Below, piece after piece: positions 31,984-45,065 of a stretch of DNA of 64,000 nucleotides (position 1 is the first letter of the stretch; each line of letters begins with the position of its first letter). The position numbers and the translations under genes were made by a program. Source of the stretch: Pomphorhynchus laevis (Eukaryota; Acanthocephala; Palaeacanthocephala; Echinorhynchida; Pomphorhynchidae). The stretch is from NCBI GenBank assembly GCA_012934845.2, contig WNNJ02001607.1, positions 1 to 64,000 on the forward strand, written 5' to 3'. Under the pieces are notes generated by a model. That model worked only from the letters and a program-made list of their open reading frames with translations, was not told the DNA's origin and did not search any database.

Positions 31984-33156
31984 ATGAAAACATGCCAACC
32001 TAATGAGCTAATTGAACGCTATGGAATGAGTCGTGATCGAGCGGAACAGCTATGTAAAATCATGGTAGCTTTTACGAGCAAAGCTTTAGAAGATAAACCC
32101 AATAATCTGGCTGCTTACACTGAACGATATTTTAGAGATTTAGCAGCGTCTCGTAGAAATAATCCAAAATTAAATGAAATATATTCACAAGCAGAAATAG
32201 TCATTATGGAATCTCTGGAAGAAGATAGCGATCACGACGACCTAACAAGAAATGTTATACATAGACGGGCTTCAATTATTCCTGAAAACTTTGATCAAGA
32301 GGAAGTAAATCAACTGAAAGACGATAAAATTGAGATTCATCCGAAGAGTGAAAGTGAAATTACTGACCTAAGTAGACGACTTGTAAAATCGTATCTTTTT
32401 CGTGATCTACCGTTGCATGAAATCCGAACTATATGTAAATGGTTTTATCCTTTGAATGTTAAAGCAGGAGAGATTATAATTCACCAGGGAGATACTGGTA
32501 AAAAATTCTATGTTGTAGGCAGTGGTCGATTCCATGCTATTAAGAATGGTAAAATTGTTCATACTTACGAAAATGATGGATGTTTTGGAGAGCTTGCACT
32601 GTTGTACAATCAGTCCAGATCTGCCACAGTGCAAGCCGTAACAAGAGGCATACTCTGGGTTATCGAAGGTAGGGCATTTCGCAAGCTTATAAGAAACGTC
32701 GCCATCCAAACCAGAACACTGTACACTAGTTTTCTGGATAACGTTGTCTTGTTCGAGGAACTAAACGAACAGGAAAGATTTAAGCTGGCAGATGCATTGA
32801 GCCTTGCCTATTACAATGATGGTGAATGCATTTTCAATCAAGGCGAATTGGCAAGCTGTATGTATTTTGTTAAGGAGGGAAGCGTGAGGATTGTGATGAA
32901 TGTTAAAGGTCGAACTGAATTGATAAAAACTTGTAAAATCGGCGATTATTTTGGTGAGCTTGCATTAATAATTAAGAGGCCACGGGCTGCCTCTGCATTT
33001 GCCGTTGGTGACGTAGTTTTGGCAAAATTGGATGTAGATGTATTTGAAGGTCTATTTGGCAAATGCGAAGATATAATGAAACGCAATATCAAGAAATACG
33101 AAACTGTTATACGAAATGTGTTCGGTAATGATGCAAAGCCTCAAAGAAAAATATAA
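31984..33156 (+). CDS. cAMP-dependent protein kinase regulatory subunit (type II-like)
   Basis: Binds and inhibits the PKA catalytic subunit and releases it when cAMP binds. Residues 26-57 resemble the dimerisation/docking domain (ALEDKPNN...YTERYFRDLAASRR) that anchors the holoenzyme to AKAPs. The inhibitor site is RRAS at 94-97; a Ser at the phospho-acceptor position marks RII-type subunits, which are phosphorylated. Two cyclic-nucleotide domains follow: A has FGELALLYNQSRSATVQA (201-218) with Glu203 and Arg212, B has FGELALIIKRPRAASAFA (323-340) with Glu325 and Arg334, so both phosphate-binding cassettes keep the key Glu and Arg. Length (390) is normal. The gene is a single uninterrupted frame, unusual since animal PKA-R genes usually have many introns; a retrocopy that stayed intact is possible. 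Confidence 0.95.
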   Translation: MKTCQPNELIERYGMSRDRAEQLCKIMVAFTSKALEDKPNNLAAYTERYFRDLAASRRNNPKLNEIYSQAEIVIMESLEEDSDHDDLTRNVIHRRASIIPENFDQEEVNQLKDDKIEIHPKSESEITDLSRRLVKSYLFRDLPLHEIRTICKWFYPLNVKAGEIIIHQGDTGKKFYVVGSGRFHAIKNGKIVHTYENDGCFGELALLYNQSRSATVQAVTRGILWVIEGRAFRKLIRNVAIQTRTLYTSFLDNVVLFEELNEQERFKLADALSLAYYNDGECIFNQGELASCMYFVKEGSVRIVMNVKGRTELIKTCKIGDYFGELALIIKRPRAASAFAVGDVVLAKLDVDVFEGLFGKCEDIMKRNIKKYETVIRNVFGNDAKPQRKI

Positions 33157-33835
33157 ATTGTTAAATATTTATTATATTTCGTCATTTATCAATTAGTTAA
33201 ATTTGCGATGGATAATTTGATATTTTCAAAACTTTTATTACAAGCCTGCACAATGTAATTGTTTATTTCATTGTGATTGCAGAGCGCGACCTCCTAAATG
33301 GCAAACTAACGACATTACTATCGTTCGTTTCTACTTTGTTTGGCTTTTATCACAATTAAACCAATTGCCATTAATTCCTAATTAAATTATTTTACTTTAT
33401 TATAAAAATAAATAGAATTTTTTAAGCTATGACACTATTTTTATATTTATCAATCTTATTTTTAATCTTTTTATTTGCTACAAATACTTTATTTTAGTTT
33501 ATTAAACTTATTAAATAAATTTTAATATTTTGATATTTATTTTCGTAATTGTATGGTGATTTCATATCTTAAATGCATTCTATTATAAAAATTGTTGGTA
33601 AAACTTGATTTTACCAAACCCTTTAATTTAATACATCACAGTAAAATGTTCAAAGAAGTGAAAATTGTGAAACGCGCATTTTTCGCCATGTCCATTCCTA
33701 CCATGGACAACCGGCATGGTTGGAATATAACGTATACAGACTACTTTAAAGTGAAGGAGTAGACAAAGTGATCTCTTGGATCCATTGATTTTCTCAGCCA
33801 CTCACCATCGAACAATATTTACCGTATAATCAAAG
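33157..33835. other. Intergenic; 3' flank of PKA-R
   Basis: AT-rich. The less AT-rich piece 33640-33780 may be more of the LINE relic that becomes readable at 33840. Confidence 0.4.
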
Positions 33836-33839
33836 TTAA

Positions 33840-34160
33840 ATATCTGGTATCTAGACGGCGAAACAATAGGCGGAGATCCAATGTCCTTACAATACGACAT
33901 AATGGCAGTGATCGATAACGCAAAAGATCTCGGACTATCTTTGAACCATGCAAAGTGTGAAGTTATCTCGAATGGTATTCGATTAATCGATATAATTCAC
34001 ATGTTAATACCCGGAATTAAAGCTCTGAACCCTAATATGGCCATACTGTTGATGGTACCGCCAGCCGACAGCAGCTATGTCAACCAAGTAATCAATGTGA
34101 AGTTGAAAAAGTTTAAACACACGGCAGAATTGATGTTGATATATTACTTACAGCGCAAGA
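33840..34160 (+). pseudogene. Non-LTR reverse transcriptase fragment
   Basis: A readable stretch gives WYLDGETIGGDPMSLQYD, resembling the catalytic-region block WYLDDGTIGG of one LINE group, here with Gly in place of the second Asp. It is followed by LGLSLNHAKCEVIS, then an IPGIKALNPN stretch and VPPADSS, the usual order downstream of the active site. The open frame runs from 33881 to 34285 but the similarity fades after about 34160. No endonuclease or tail seen; an old 5'- and 3'-truncated copy. Confidence 0.6.
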
Positions 34161-34289
34161 TACGCTGTTTCCAATACGATACAGTATTGTCATATCCGGA
34201 CTTCAATACGTACTTCATTCCAGTCCGAGTAATCAACGCTCTCCGATCTAATAATATAAATAAAATAATAATTACTAACTATTAATAGA

Positions 34290-37200
34290 GTTGGCAAAAT
34301 CCATCAAATTAATATAATACAATATATAATTTATATGAAATAAAGAGTACATAAGAGTTTTTTAATATTTTATTTAAAAGGAAATTGTCATTGCAAATTT
34401 TTAGTAACGAACTGTTACAGTTTTCAAGCTTGAAATGAGATTGTTTTCAAAAAGATTTATATATAATATATCAATTTATATATTACATAAATGATATTTA
34501 ATATATCGATTTAGATATAATATAAATCGAAAACAGATTATTAAGAGTAAATTTTAACTTTTATGTGAAATTTTATGGATGAATAATAATAATAATTTTA
34601 TGCATTATCTATATGTTATACATTTTATATTATTTAAAATATTATATTGTTATATTAAATACAATATATTTATATATTTATAATATATTTTGATATTGTA
34701 TATAATCCTTATATTTTAAATGCTTGAAAATTAGTTGATTACATATATTAAACTCAAAATTATACTTATAATAAATTTGTAAATTAATGGATAAAATAAA
34801 TTAAATGTATACGTTGAACTATAATGATGCATTATAATGCTTTTATACTAATGCCAATGTCCTCAAAACATAATCAAATTCGACCTAACCTGTTTTTGCG
34901 GTTTTATTTATGCTTTTATTTTAATATTAAGGAAAAACAAAACATCAATGTCTTAAATTTACTGCGTTTTTAAAACGAAAAACATAAAATTTACATAAAA
35001 CAGCAAATTGCTGACATATGACACAAAGTGGCATGTTTCGCTTTATTCCAACCTATTTACAAAATATATTTTCTTTATCTGTCCTAATATTCTAGAAAAA
35101 CTACTTATAAGATGTTATAATCACATGTTAAAAAGTGTTTTGATCTTAATTCTGTCTATAGTGATTTACGATCACGACAACTGGGATACGAGAACGTATG
35201 TTGCATACATGTCAATAATATTAAATAGATACGTATGGCAATGTAAAATATAAAAGCATTTTATCCAAATATTTCTGTTAATTGAGCTTCACAAGTGTTA
35301 ATAGGAAAGTTATTATTTTTAGATCAAATGATCTTTAAAATATATCAATAAAAAGTTAGCGATAAGGTTAGCGATGTTTGATTTTGGTTTTTAAATTTTA
35401 ATTTAAAATTTAGTCAAGTAGAAAGCTCTTAGAAAGAATTTATATTGTCTTGATAAATTGTGTCGAATAATTTTTTGCCTAAAATGAATTCCATATTTAA
35501 CATTAGGTATTTCAATTAAATTCAATATAATTATTGCTAAACAATACGATATCTTGAAATTTAATATATCAAGGTTCGGTGATGTATGAAATGACTTGTA
35601 AAAAAATGTATTTTATGGTATTTTAATAAAATACTAAATTAAGTATTTTATAAAAAAATATTAAAGGTTTAAATATATTTTTAAATTAAATTTAACTTTT
35701 AAATATTATAATAAGTGATTATAGGTTTATCAATGTATGAAAGGATGTTTTACATTATTAATGAGTTCTTAATAATGACTTGCCTATTTTTTATTAAAAT
35801 GATAATATATATTATAATATTCAAAAGAAAATCGCTATTTTATTTTGCTGACATAAAATTCAACATTGATAAAAACTGATGACGATATTAATTTTAAAAT
35901 ATAATTATTACCAATTTAGTCAACGCTGCAAGCTGAGAATGACATAGATTTAAAATTTTATTTGATGTATTAATTTTACTTTAATTTAATCCAATTCGTC
36001 GAAAATTTTCCTTAATACAGTTTATTCACAAACTTGGTAAAAATAAAAATTACGCTATTTAATTTAAACTAATTAACACTGGAATTTCAGCAAGTACACG
36101 ATTATTTATCACTTAATATAATGAGAGAGATAGAATATACTAAACAAATATACCTACTTTAAAAATATATCAGCGATTTATAAAATAATTTGTTTTCAGT
36201 TTTCGCATACCAAAGTTTCAATAATAGCACATTTCACAGCTTAACAGATTTGTAGATGAGCATTAAGTTTAAAAATGTTATATTTTACAAATTTACATGT
36301 AGAATTAGCTATCATTTTGTAAAAAAAATAAATTTACTATATATACCATGCCATCACGTTTTCAAAGATTTTACTTTAAATTTTCTGCGTACAAATACAT
36401 CAATTCGTAAGAATTTATAATTTATAAATAAAAACAAATGAAAGATATCTTTGTTTCTTGTACTTATTTTGGCACATGTGCATGCCGTACAAAATCGGAA
36501 TTTTATAATTATTGAAAAGTTTACTTGAGTCTGCTTTTGGTTCGATTCACCTAAATAATGCTTATTTTTATCGATGTGTCCAGCATTCTAAGTTTGGAGT
36601 CTTGATATATTCTATATCATGTAATCAAATATTTCCTAAAATAATTATTATTTTAAATTTGAATTCTGTAATAAAATGTTTTGGTGTTAAGGAGACAAGC
36701 TTCTAAACAACTTACTAAATGCTCTCGACTTGTAGCAAATCAATTATTACATCATCAAAAACTTTCAATATTCCACAAAATACAATATGAGATTTAATGT
36801 GTTCATAATAGATTAAACGGTGTATTATTAATATGATGATTTATTGATATAATGTTGTAAGGATAATGTTGTAGAACGATATGTATCAAATTTTTGACAA
36901 ATTTTCGATCAAATTATTAAATCTTCTGGGCACGAAGGTAAACCACAATAGAAGTTGGTGTTTTCTAGAGATGATAATAGTAGATATCAAAACTGGCATC
37001 TATACGATTTATTCAATTTCACTCTTTCCATATCCTCAATAGTTAATTGAATAGAATACAATTATTATATTATTTTATCAAATATTATTTAATTTTATCA
37101 ATACATCATTAATTATTCTTCAAAATAATTCTTCTGTCTTAAGGGACGCTTCTTTAAAATTGTCAAAAAGGGAACGGACTTTCGTCTATTTTTTATAAGA
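34290..37200. other. AT-rich desert
   Basis: Nearly 3 kb of A/T-rich sequence with short random open frames (for example 35008-35253 and 36512-36706). I see no gene, RNA or named repeat. Confidence 0.5.
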
Positions 37201-37206
37201 AAAGAT

Positions 37207-37310
37207 TAGACGTCACCAGCAGTGACGTCACCTAGACGTCACCAGCAGTGACGTCACCTAGACGTCACTGCTGGTGACGTCTCTAGGTCTCTAGATGTCA
37301 CCTAGAGACC
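37207..37310. repeat. Cluster of CRE-like palindromes in tandem and inverted 26-bp units
   Basis: A 26-bp unit containing GACGTCACC and GTGACGTCACC occurs at 37207-37232 and 37233-37258, then inverted from 37259. There are several GACGTC cores, two of them in GTGACGTCAC, the full CREB/ATF consensus TGACGTCA. The whole can fold into a long hairpin and is followed by a CTAGAGACC/GGTCTCTAG palindrome. Confidence 0.8.
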
Positions 37311-37319
37311 TGCATTCTC

Positions 37320-40300
37320 TTGGAAAATATTATTCAAAATCAATATCTAAATATTTATTAATAAATTAATTATTTATTTATTAATAAATAATTAATTAGC
37401 ATAAAAAATATATAAAAAATATATTATATTAAAATATTTATATTAATAATTAAATTAACATGAATTTATCATTATAGGTTGATATGTTGTTTATCGCGAT
37501 ATTAATTATAGTATCGCCAATGATACTATTTAAATTTTGATTAATAAAATATAAAATATATATTGTTAAATTAATTAATTTATATTTTATATTTATTAAT
37601 GACTATTATATTACTAACTTATATAATATTTTATTCTAAACGGGCTTTATGGTTTGAGCATTAAGCACCAACTCAGTGTTTGGTGCAAGAATAATAATTT
37701 TTTTAAAATTATCATAGATAATATGATATATTATTTTTCTCTGAGAAAAGATTATACGTTACCTAAACATAAAAAATCTTTGTAATTTTAGATATTTAAA
37801 TTATAATATTAAACGAGTTTATTGCATAATCTCGCTCCAGTCTCTAGGCTCAGAGCATTGAAAGTGCATATTCTAATTGAATATCTAGATAGCATATCAC
37901 AAGCAAATGCGTCTAGTGATCGAAAGTTCACAAAAACAAACTTTTTTATTTTTATTTTTAAAATGTTCTTTATATTAAGCATTTTCTTCAGCTTCATCTA
38001 TAAGCACTTAATGTTTAAGTAATTTTGATTAAAAGCTGTAATTTACAAGTATATTGTGTCACTACAAGAAAATAAAGGACTGTATTCAATATTCGATGTC
38101 TTACTTTACATACTAAAATGTGATGGTAGTATAAAACTTTAGAAATTAAAATTCAAATATAAATTTAATAATAAATCTTTATTTTCGTTCGTAAAATTCG
38201 TATCAAAATATCGCTGATAGTAATTAAATCTTTCCAGTATACAACATAGATTTTGCATTATCTCTGAGCTTTAAAAATCTCTAAGCTCAATTAAACAAGT
38301 TACTAATTTAATTTAGTATAGAAGTAATGCATATAATGTATTAAGAATTAAATCACGGAAATTCAATTCTAGCACAACATAGTACAATAGCTATCCTAAT
38401 AAAGTGCAAATTAATGATCGATTGTGAAATTCTTTAAAAGCCATAACGAAGTAGGGACCATTGTAAGTATTGCTATGATATATTTTTAGCTTACTTATTG
38501 ATGGATCACGTATTAATAAAGTACTACGGTATTTATACTTTTTTGAGATTTTATATTTTTAATAAACTGCAATTTTCTTAATAAAGTATTTCTCATACGA
38601 GGCAAATTGAAAAATTTTATATTTTATATTTCTATCAGCTGTTACAAAAACAGTCGCAAATGTCTTTCATATACATTGTTCGATGCGGAAGAATTCAAAC
38701 TCATATTATGCATATTTTGAATATTAAAGTTGAATTAAAGTTGAATATTAAAGTTAATTTATTATAGTTGAATATTATAGTTTAATTTATTAAAAGTTAA
38801 AATTTTTGTTAATCCCTAATCGATGTTTGGAAACTATATCGATTCGAGAATAAAATGCCCTGGTGAATTAACCATGTTATCAAGCCTTTTAGCGAAAATA
38901 TAACATTCCACTGTGGTGATCCTAGCCGTGATTATGAATTACCAATTTAAAATATTATCTATTAACAGATATATATTATTATATATTAACAGTGATTTAT
39001 TGTTATCACTTATTTACTTTTAAATTTTGAAATACAAAACGATGCGGTGGCATCCTTTTGTAAAAAGGATGTATAATTACGAAAGGATGCGGATATTAAA
39101 GATTCTAAATGATATCTTAAATGCAAAAGTATGCGGATCAGTTTGTATAAATAACTTTCCGACATTCTAACTATATGCCTTTGCAAATTATTTGGTAAAC
39201 ATTGAATTCTAAAATTGTAATTTTTGAAATACACATCATCGCATTGTAATCATACACTTCTTATTTTTATATTCAAAGATGTGAATTATCAAATGAATGA
39301 TTTTTAGCTTATTGTAAAATAGTTTTCAAGAATATAATTGAACTTGAAATGGCATTATCATGAAAATATATTTTTATGCCTAAGAAAGATTAGTTTCACT
39401 AACGACAAAAATTAGTTTCCGAAAAATAGTATAAATATTTTGTATTTACGTCTGATATTTTTAATGATTTTTAATTGACGTATTTTATCATTTTATTTTT
39501 TAATCAACATTATAACAAATAATATTAATAATATTGCAAAAGAATTAATTTAATCCACAAATCCATTCAGTAAACAATAGAACGCATTAAAACAAGGTCT
39601 AACTAAATCGCAAAAATCAGCCAGTAAATGTCACAATCTCGAGATTATAAGAAGGAAGTTAAAACTTGTGTAGTGGGTAGCAATATGCAGATTTTCAAAC
39701 TTCACGAAGACTAAAGTTGATAAATATAACATAAAACACGCAGTAAACACGAACCTGATAGCCGCAGAAACGACACCCATTATTTGAATTAACGCTTTGA
39801 AACAAAAATACGGACAATATTTTTTATGATAATCATGAATTAACAAATGTAAAAGCATATTCCGATATATAATACGTTCCTTTCAACTCATTTAGAGAGA
39901 ATATGCAGGTGGTACATATTTATTTGTTAGTTTGTAAAGGAAAATTATTTTCTTTGCTTCAATAAGAATATATAAATAATAATGTCTTAAATATTAAGAC
40001 ATTACATTTTATTCATTATATCTAAGAAGTGCTATGCAGAAGTTGCTGTCAACTCAGCTATTCCTCTTAAAATATTTTAATATAATTACTACTACGCCCT
40101 ACTATTACTATATGAGACAACGTTTATATCAATGCAAGGCGCAAATTCCAATGCAACGAGCAAATTCCAATGCAAGGCGCAAATCAGTTCACCACAACAG
40201 CTTCTCTTGTGGTCGTCGTGATATTGTATAATAAAACAATTTAAAGTTATTTATAACTCGAATTATGTGAATTTTGTTAAGCAACAAAATCAATCATATT

Positions 40301-40620
40301 TCAAATTTGCTTCGTTTCTCTTGTAATGAATAGTAATTAAAATTTTACTTAATTAGCAAAAAATATGCAATTTATTTCTTCAGATATATATTTTAGAATT
40401 AGATAAAAAAATTTGTATATCTTATCAATTCATAAGTAAAATTTAGAACTAACTATAGCAAATTACGAGTTGTAAGTTACAGTATTTGCATCTAAAATAA
40501 TATTTTTCTTTAAGTGCAAATTGTTAGTAGTGAGGATCCATGTGCATAACTATATACTTGTATAATATATAAATCAATATGTAATTATAATAATATATTT
40601 ATTACATTAAATATTATATA
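37320..40620. other. AT-rich intergenic region
   Basis: No gene supported. The open frames at 39010-39234 and 39631-39858 (minus) are hydrophobic or biased and lack support. GCAAATTCCAATGCAA is repeated at about 40142-40170. Confidence 0.45.
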
Positions 40621-40622
40621 TA

Positions 40623-41400
40623 CGCAACAAGCCACTAAAATCGCTTTCTTCACATGAGCTTTGTCTAGCATCGTTAGGAATTCCTGGTGTCTTTATAGTT
40701 ATCACAAAAGCAGTCGAAGCGCACCCTAACCACTTCATCCGAGTGAGAAAACTGCTGGGTGGTTAGGAACGTCACGGAGTGATATATTAGACTGATTGAG
40801 CTGATGATCGAAGTCTAGTATTTTAGCAGCAAAATGGATTAAAAATCAATCGTAGCCAGCTTTGACTCCTGGACCACAGTTTCAAGCGATTTTTCGCAAT
40901 AACAATTTATAAAAAACGTATTCCTTTCGGAATCCCGTGAGAAATTTTGCCCTCTTAATAAACGGATACGCATTTGTGCCTTATATAAAAATAACCAGAA
41001 GGTCCACAGACGCAACAAGACAATAAAAACGCTTTATGCACCTGAGCTTCATCTAGCATCGTGAGGAATTGCTGGTGTCTTTACAGTTATCACAAAAGTA
41101 GTCGAAACGCACCCTAATCACTTCATCCGACTGACGATGACTGCTGGTGGTTAGGAACGTCTCGGAGTGATACATTAGGCTGATGGAGCTAATGAACGAA
41201 GTCCAGTTATTTAGCAGCAAATCGGGATTAAAAACCAATCGTAGCCAGCGTTAGCTCCTGGACAACAGTTTCATGCTATTTTTCGCGCTACTCACATGGT
41301 GTATGGGATTGGAAGTCATGAAGGAATAATTCTGTAGCTGCATCCACGACCCGACACTCGAACCAGTAGTTGACAGGAAAAATCGTGTGTATTATTATTT
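40623..41400 (+). repeat. Two diverged ~270-bp copies in tandem (retroelement-derived)
   Basis: The block 40623-40895 (ACGCAACAAG ... GATTTTTCGC) recurs at 41008-41290 with moderate divergence, a period of about 385 bp. After the second copy, 41330-41410 matches the reverse complement of 42960-43040 (CACGACCCGACAC and a TAATAATACAC-type motif), the 3' region of the LINE on the minus strand. Minus-strand open frame 41053-41238 has no known domain. Confidence 0.65.
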
Positions 41401-41550
41401 GTCTAACATAGCAGGCGTCATCCGCACACCATTTATTAAACACTCGATTTGAGCAGTCTATAAATCTTTAATGAGCGGAATAGAAGCTTGAGCAAATGTT
41501 GTCATCGCCAGTATATCGCTTTGTGTAAACCGTTCGTGTGATAAGATCAT

Positions 41551-41961
41551 TTATTTTTCAACACAACGTTTAGGAGACTTGTAATAGCAATTATTTAATA
41601 TTGTATTCAAGGACGGACATGCCTGTTTTATATTTGAAATAGCCAGCTGTATGTTTATCAAGTTAAATGCATTGCATGCATCGATTTGTAGAATTCCATA
41701 GTTTAGACTTTTATCAAACAGTTGTTTAATTGAATGTATCTGTTTTTGTGCAGAAAAGCGTTGTCCTGCACAAAATGTAATGTACCACAAACGTTGTCTT
41801 GTCGGTAACATTTTACAAATTCTACCAGCAACATTTTGTAAATTTGTCTTAACTGTAGTCAATATTGCTTTGGCTATGATCCTTCTACTTAATGTACATA
41901 TTTCTATTGGGTGGATGTATGGTTGTTTGTCCAATTGGATAAGAGAATCCTCAACTCCCAT
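41551..41961 (-). pseudogene. Reverse transcriptase N-terminal fragment
   Basis: 136 open codons contain HPIEICTLSRRIIAKA, then YITFCAGQR and a central LQIDACNAFNLINIQLAI. This order, a primer-grip-side HPI...RRI block followed by D-x-x-NAFN, is found in a LINE-like family widespread in invertebrates and protists whose clade I cannot name with certainty. The catalytic YADD part is missing. The region 44190-44720 on the plus strand looks like the C-terminal end of the same family. Confidence 0.55.
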
Positions 41962-41969
41962 TCGTACGC

Positions 41970-42955
41970 TTGAATTTTATTCTAATTGTGCCATGGTCAA
42001 TTAATAAAAATATGATAAGATAATGTGTTAGTCAGCATAAACTCGTTTAAATCGCCATTATCCCAAAGGTTCAGCTCCGCTCAAGTGCTAACTATTTTTA
42101 CATTTTAATATTTGCCTCATTTATTTTACTAATATTTATTAATATTAGTAAAGTATTTAATATAATTAATTAATATTTATATTATAATTAATATTTATAT
42201 TATTTTATTAATATTTTTTACTAATAAAAATTATATTATAAAAATCATAAAATTATCTAATATTTTCTGTAAACACAATTAGATATCAGTCAAATTTAGA
42301 AATTTTAATATCAATATACAATTAAATTTTAATATTTAATCGCAAAATCATTTTGTTACAATTTTATATATTCATATAAAAGTCAACTTTTATATAAATA
42401 TGTATAAGTTTTTATTTTTAGTTGTTATTATTATATATATTAATATATTACAACTTTTTAATATTAATATTTTATATTTAATATTAATATTTGTTACAAC
42501 TTTTATTCAAATTTAAAATTATTATTAAAAATCAATTATTTTTAAATTAAAAAATTCTTCTTACTTTATGATTTTAGCTCAAAAAAGTTAAGTAAACCTA
42601 TTTTTTTAAACAATTTATTGATAGGTTAAAATATTTTTATAGTTACTGCTTCAATCTTTAGATTCGAAACAGTTCTTTTGCATGTTCAACAACAACTATG
42701 CATTTACAGGATGCATTATCAAACTATATACATTTTTTGGAAAACATTTGACGTGCATACAAACGAGGGTCTCAAAAGTTAGAAAGATAGTATTGAGATA
42801 CGAAAAACGTAATTCGAGATAAAATCAAAAAAGAATGGCAGCGTGTGCTTTATTTTGCGTTAGACAAAAAATCATCGCCATGGTAGAGCTGTAGGCCTAG
42901 TCGTGCCAAGCACACCATAAAATCAACACGAGAATTTCTCGATTCCACAAAACAA
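41970..42955. other. AT-rich; low complexity
   Basis: Runs of TTAATATT-type sequence at 42120-42560; no gene. Confidence 0.5.
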
Positions 42956-42959
42956 ATTT

Positions 42960-44130
42960 CTTGACAAGAAACAAAAACAAATAATAATACACAAGATTTT
43001 TCCCGTCAACCACTGGTCCGGGTGTCGGGTCGTGGAGGCAGTCACGAACCAAAAACTACTCCAGATATCGAAATCATAATCGATAGACTAGAGTTAGATT
43101 TCAGATAGCTCAAGGCGGTCTTCGGCCAGTTTTGAGATTTGATCTCTCACTGGTACCGATGTCTACCTCAAGGTCTATTTCCAGAGAGTCCGTCCTGGGA
43201 AACCCTCAAAGGAAGGCGATTCCTAGACATCCTCAGAACGTGTCCTAGCCACCTCAACTGACTTTCTTCGATGTTGAGAAGCAGCGACTTTACTCCGTGT
43301 CCATCCCGGATGACCAAATTCCTAACTTCATCTCTAAGGCTAAGACCGGCCACATCGCGAAGGAACCTCATTTGGTCGCCTATATCCGAGATATTATCCT
43401 TTCGGTAATAACCCAAACCTCATAAACATAGGTTAAGATAGGAACGAAGATTGCGTTGTAAACTGAAAGCTTAGCCCGAAGACTCAACTCCGGCTTTATC
43501 ACGACAGACCTGTACAACGAACGCATTGCTGCGTTAGCTGAGCAAATCCGCTTCTCAATCTCTTTGATATGCCTGCCGTCCCTCAAGAACAATACCATAA
43601 GATACTTGAAATCCTCCACATCAAGAAGAACCTTTTCCCTAATACGGATTTACATTGACATGTAAATATGAGACAAACACATATATACAGTCTTGGGGAT
43701 ACTAACCAACATCTCTGCCGCTTGTCATTCCATCGTAAATCGATCTAGTGGTCATCGTAAGTCCTCAGAACAAGAAGCCAGCAAAACAACATTATTTGCA
43801 ACAAGCAGAGATGGTATCCCGATGAAACCGAACTGAAGACCGGCATTCGTCAGAGCAGACTCTCTAGAAATTTTGTCCATGTAAACAAGGATCAAAAGTG
43901 GAGACAAAAGACATCCATGACAAAGGCCAACGTTTACTGGAAATGATTCAGACTTCCTACCTAGAACACGAACACAACTCATATTTTGTTCATACAGAGA
44001 AGCCACAGCTACCCGAAGATTGTGTGGTACTTCATACTCCCTTAGTACCTCCCACAACCTCTATCGCGAAACTCAATCGAACGATTTCTCCAAATCTACA
44101 AAGCACATGTAGAACTGTTGAGCGAACACC
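42960..44130 (-). pseudogene. RTE/Rex3-like LINE, 5'-truncated and broken
   Basis: Reading the minus strand: QFYMCFVDLEKSFD near 44110-44070, then LWEVLREYEVPHNLRV, SCVRVLGRKSESFPVNVG, LSPLL and VANNVVLLAS where FADDVVLLAS is expected (44057-43752). FKYLMVLFLRDGRHIKEIEK follows with SLYRSVVIKPELSLRAKLS (43619-43380), then RFLRDVAGLSLRDEVR with SQLRWLGHVLRMSRNRLP (43416-43168). This is the standard block order of a LINE reverse transcriptase and C-terminus close to Rex3-type elements. At least two frame changes, an altered active site and the absent endonuclease show it is dead. The 3' region 42960-43040 is shared with 41330-41410. Confidence 0.8.
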
Positions 44131-44189
44131 CAAGATCGTTCGAGGATAGTTGAGAGAGTAAATTTCTCGATTCGATATGTAAAAATGGC

Positions 44190-44720
44190 AAATTGTCATC
44201 AAGAAATACTATGCAAAGATGTGTATGGATAAGGTACAATGCATTAGTCATGCTTTGTCTTGTAGAAACGGTGGCGCGACAATAATAAGACAAACCATTA
44301 AACGCGATTTAATGGCAAAAGAACTGAACACTGTATGTTACGACGTATCAATTGAACCTCAATTACAAGAAATACCAAAAAAACTTTACGTTTAAAACAG
44401 TAACGATTTGTAAAGATGATCAATCTCGTTCTAATATTTCGTGCAGGGGATTGTTTGTTGAAAGCATGGTGCGAAAATTTTTGGATATTCGTGTGTACAA
44501 ACATTCAGAACCGTCTTACACTAACAAGAAACCTAAAGATTGTAACGAGTATCATCAATACGTAAGTACTCTAAATATGGTTAAACAATACTGGAAGTAG
44601 AGCGATGAACATGCCATCCGATTATATTATCGACATCAAGAGCAATTGAATTTGAAGCTGAGAGTGTTGCTGTGTATCGGTACAAAATCAACTGTACGTA
44701 ACAATCTTCCTTATAGCGAG
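44190..44720 (+). pseudogene. C-terminal fragment of an RT element, possible restriction-like endonuclease
   Basis: Two frames carry HALSCRNGGATIIRQTIKRD, then VCYDVSIEPQLQ (about 44245-44375), and in the next frame ISCRGLFVESMVRKFLDIRV followed by a Tyr- and His-containing segment (about 44425-44600). The layout Cys..GG..R..RD, then an R/S-x-x-RGL segment and (F)LDIRV resembles the metal-binding plus PD-(D/E)xK-like nuclease tail of retroelements with restriction-like endonucleases. Tentative. Probably from the same family as 41551-41961. Confidence 0.4.
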
Positions 44721-45065
44721 AACATCAAAATACTAAAACAGAATGTGACGATGCTATTGGTGAAAACTTGATCTATGAGTTCGCTGCACACGGTTTAATT
44801 CCCAAAAACTTGTGTTATGTAAATGATTTTGTTTTTCGAGCACTATTTTTTCCAGCTACTAGCGGGTAACCGTTTTACGTATGTTTATTCATCAACAAAT
44901 AAAATGTTATTATTAAAAATATTATAATATTTAAATTATAATTAATTTTGTATTTTGTATAAATAATTCGATTTTGTATTTAGAATGATTAGTTCATCTG
45001 CTGAACGTGCTCTCTATCTATCACAATAACATAAATGACTATTTACCCGATAAATTCAGCTAAAC

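Noticed and set aside
32407-32709. Minus-strand open frame inside the PKA gene
   Set aside because: Shadow of a clearly conserved coding frame on the other strand.
33881-34285. Open frame considered as a host gene
   Set aside because: The N-terminal part is a LINE reverse transcriptase block and the rest fades; treated as a relic.
40680-40900. Hammerhead in the 40.6/41.0-kb repeats, from CTGATGA at about 40801
   Set aside because: No following stem II plus GAAA and no GTC partner.
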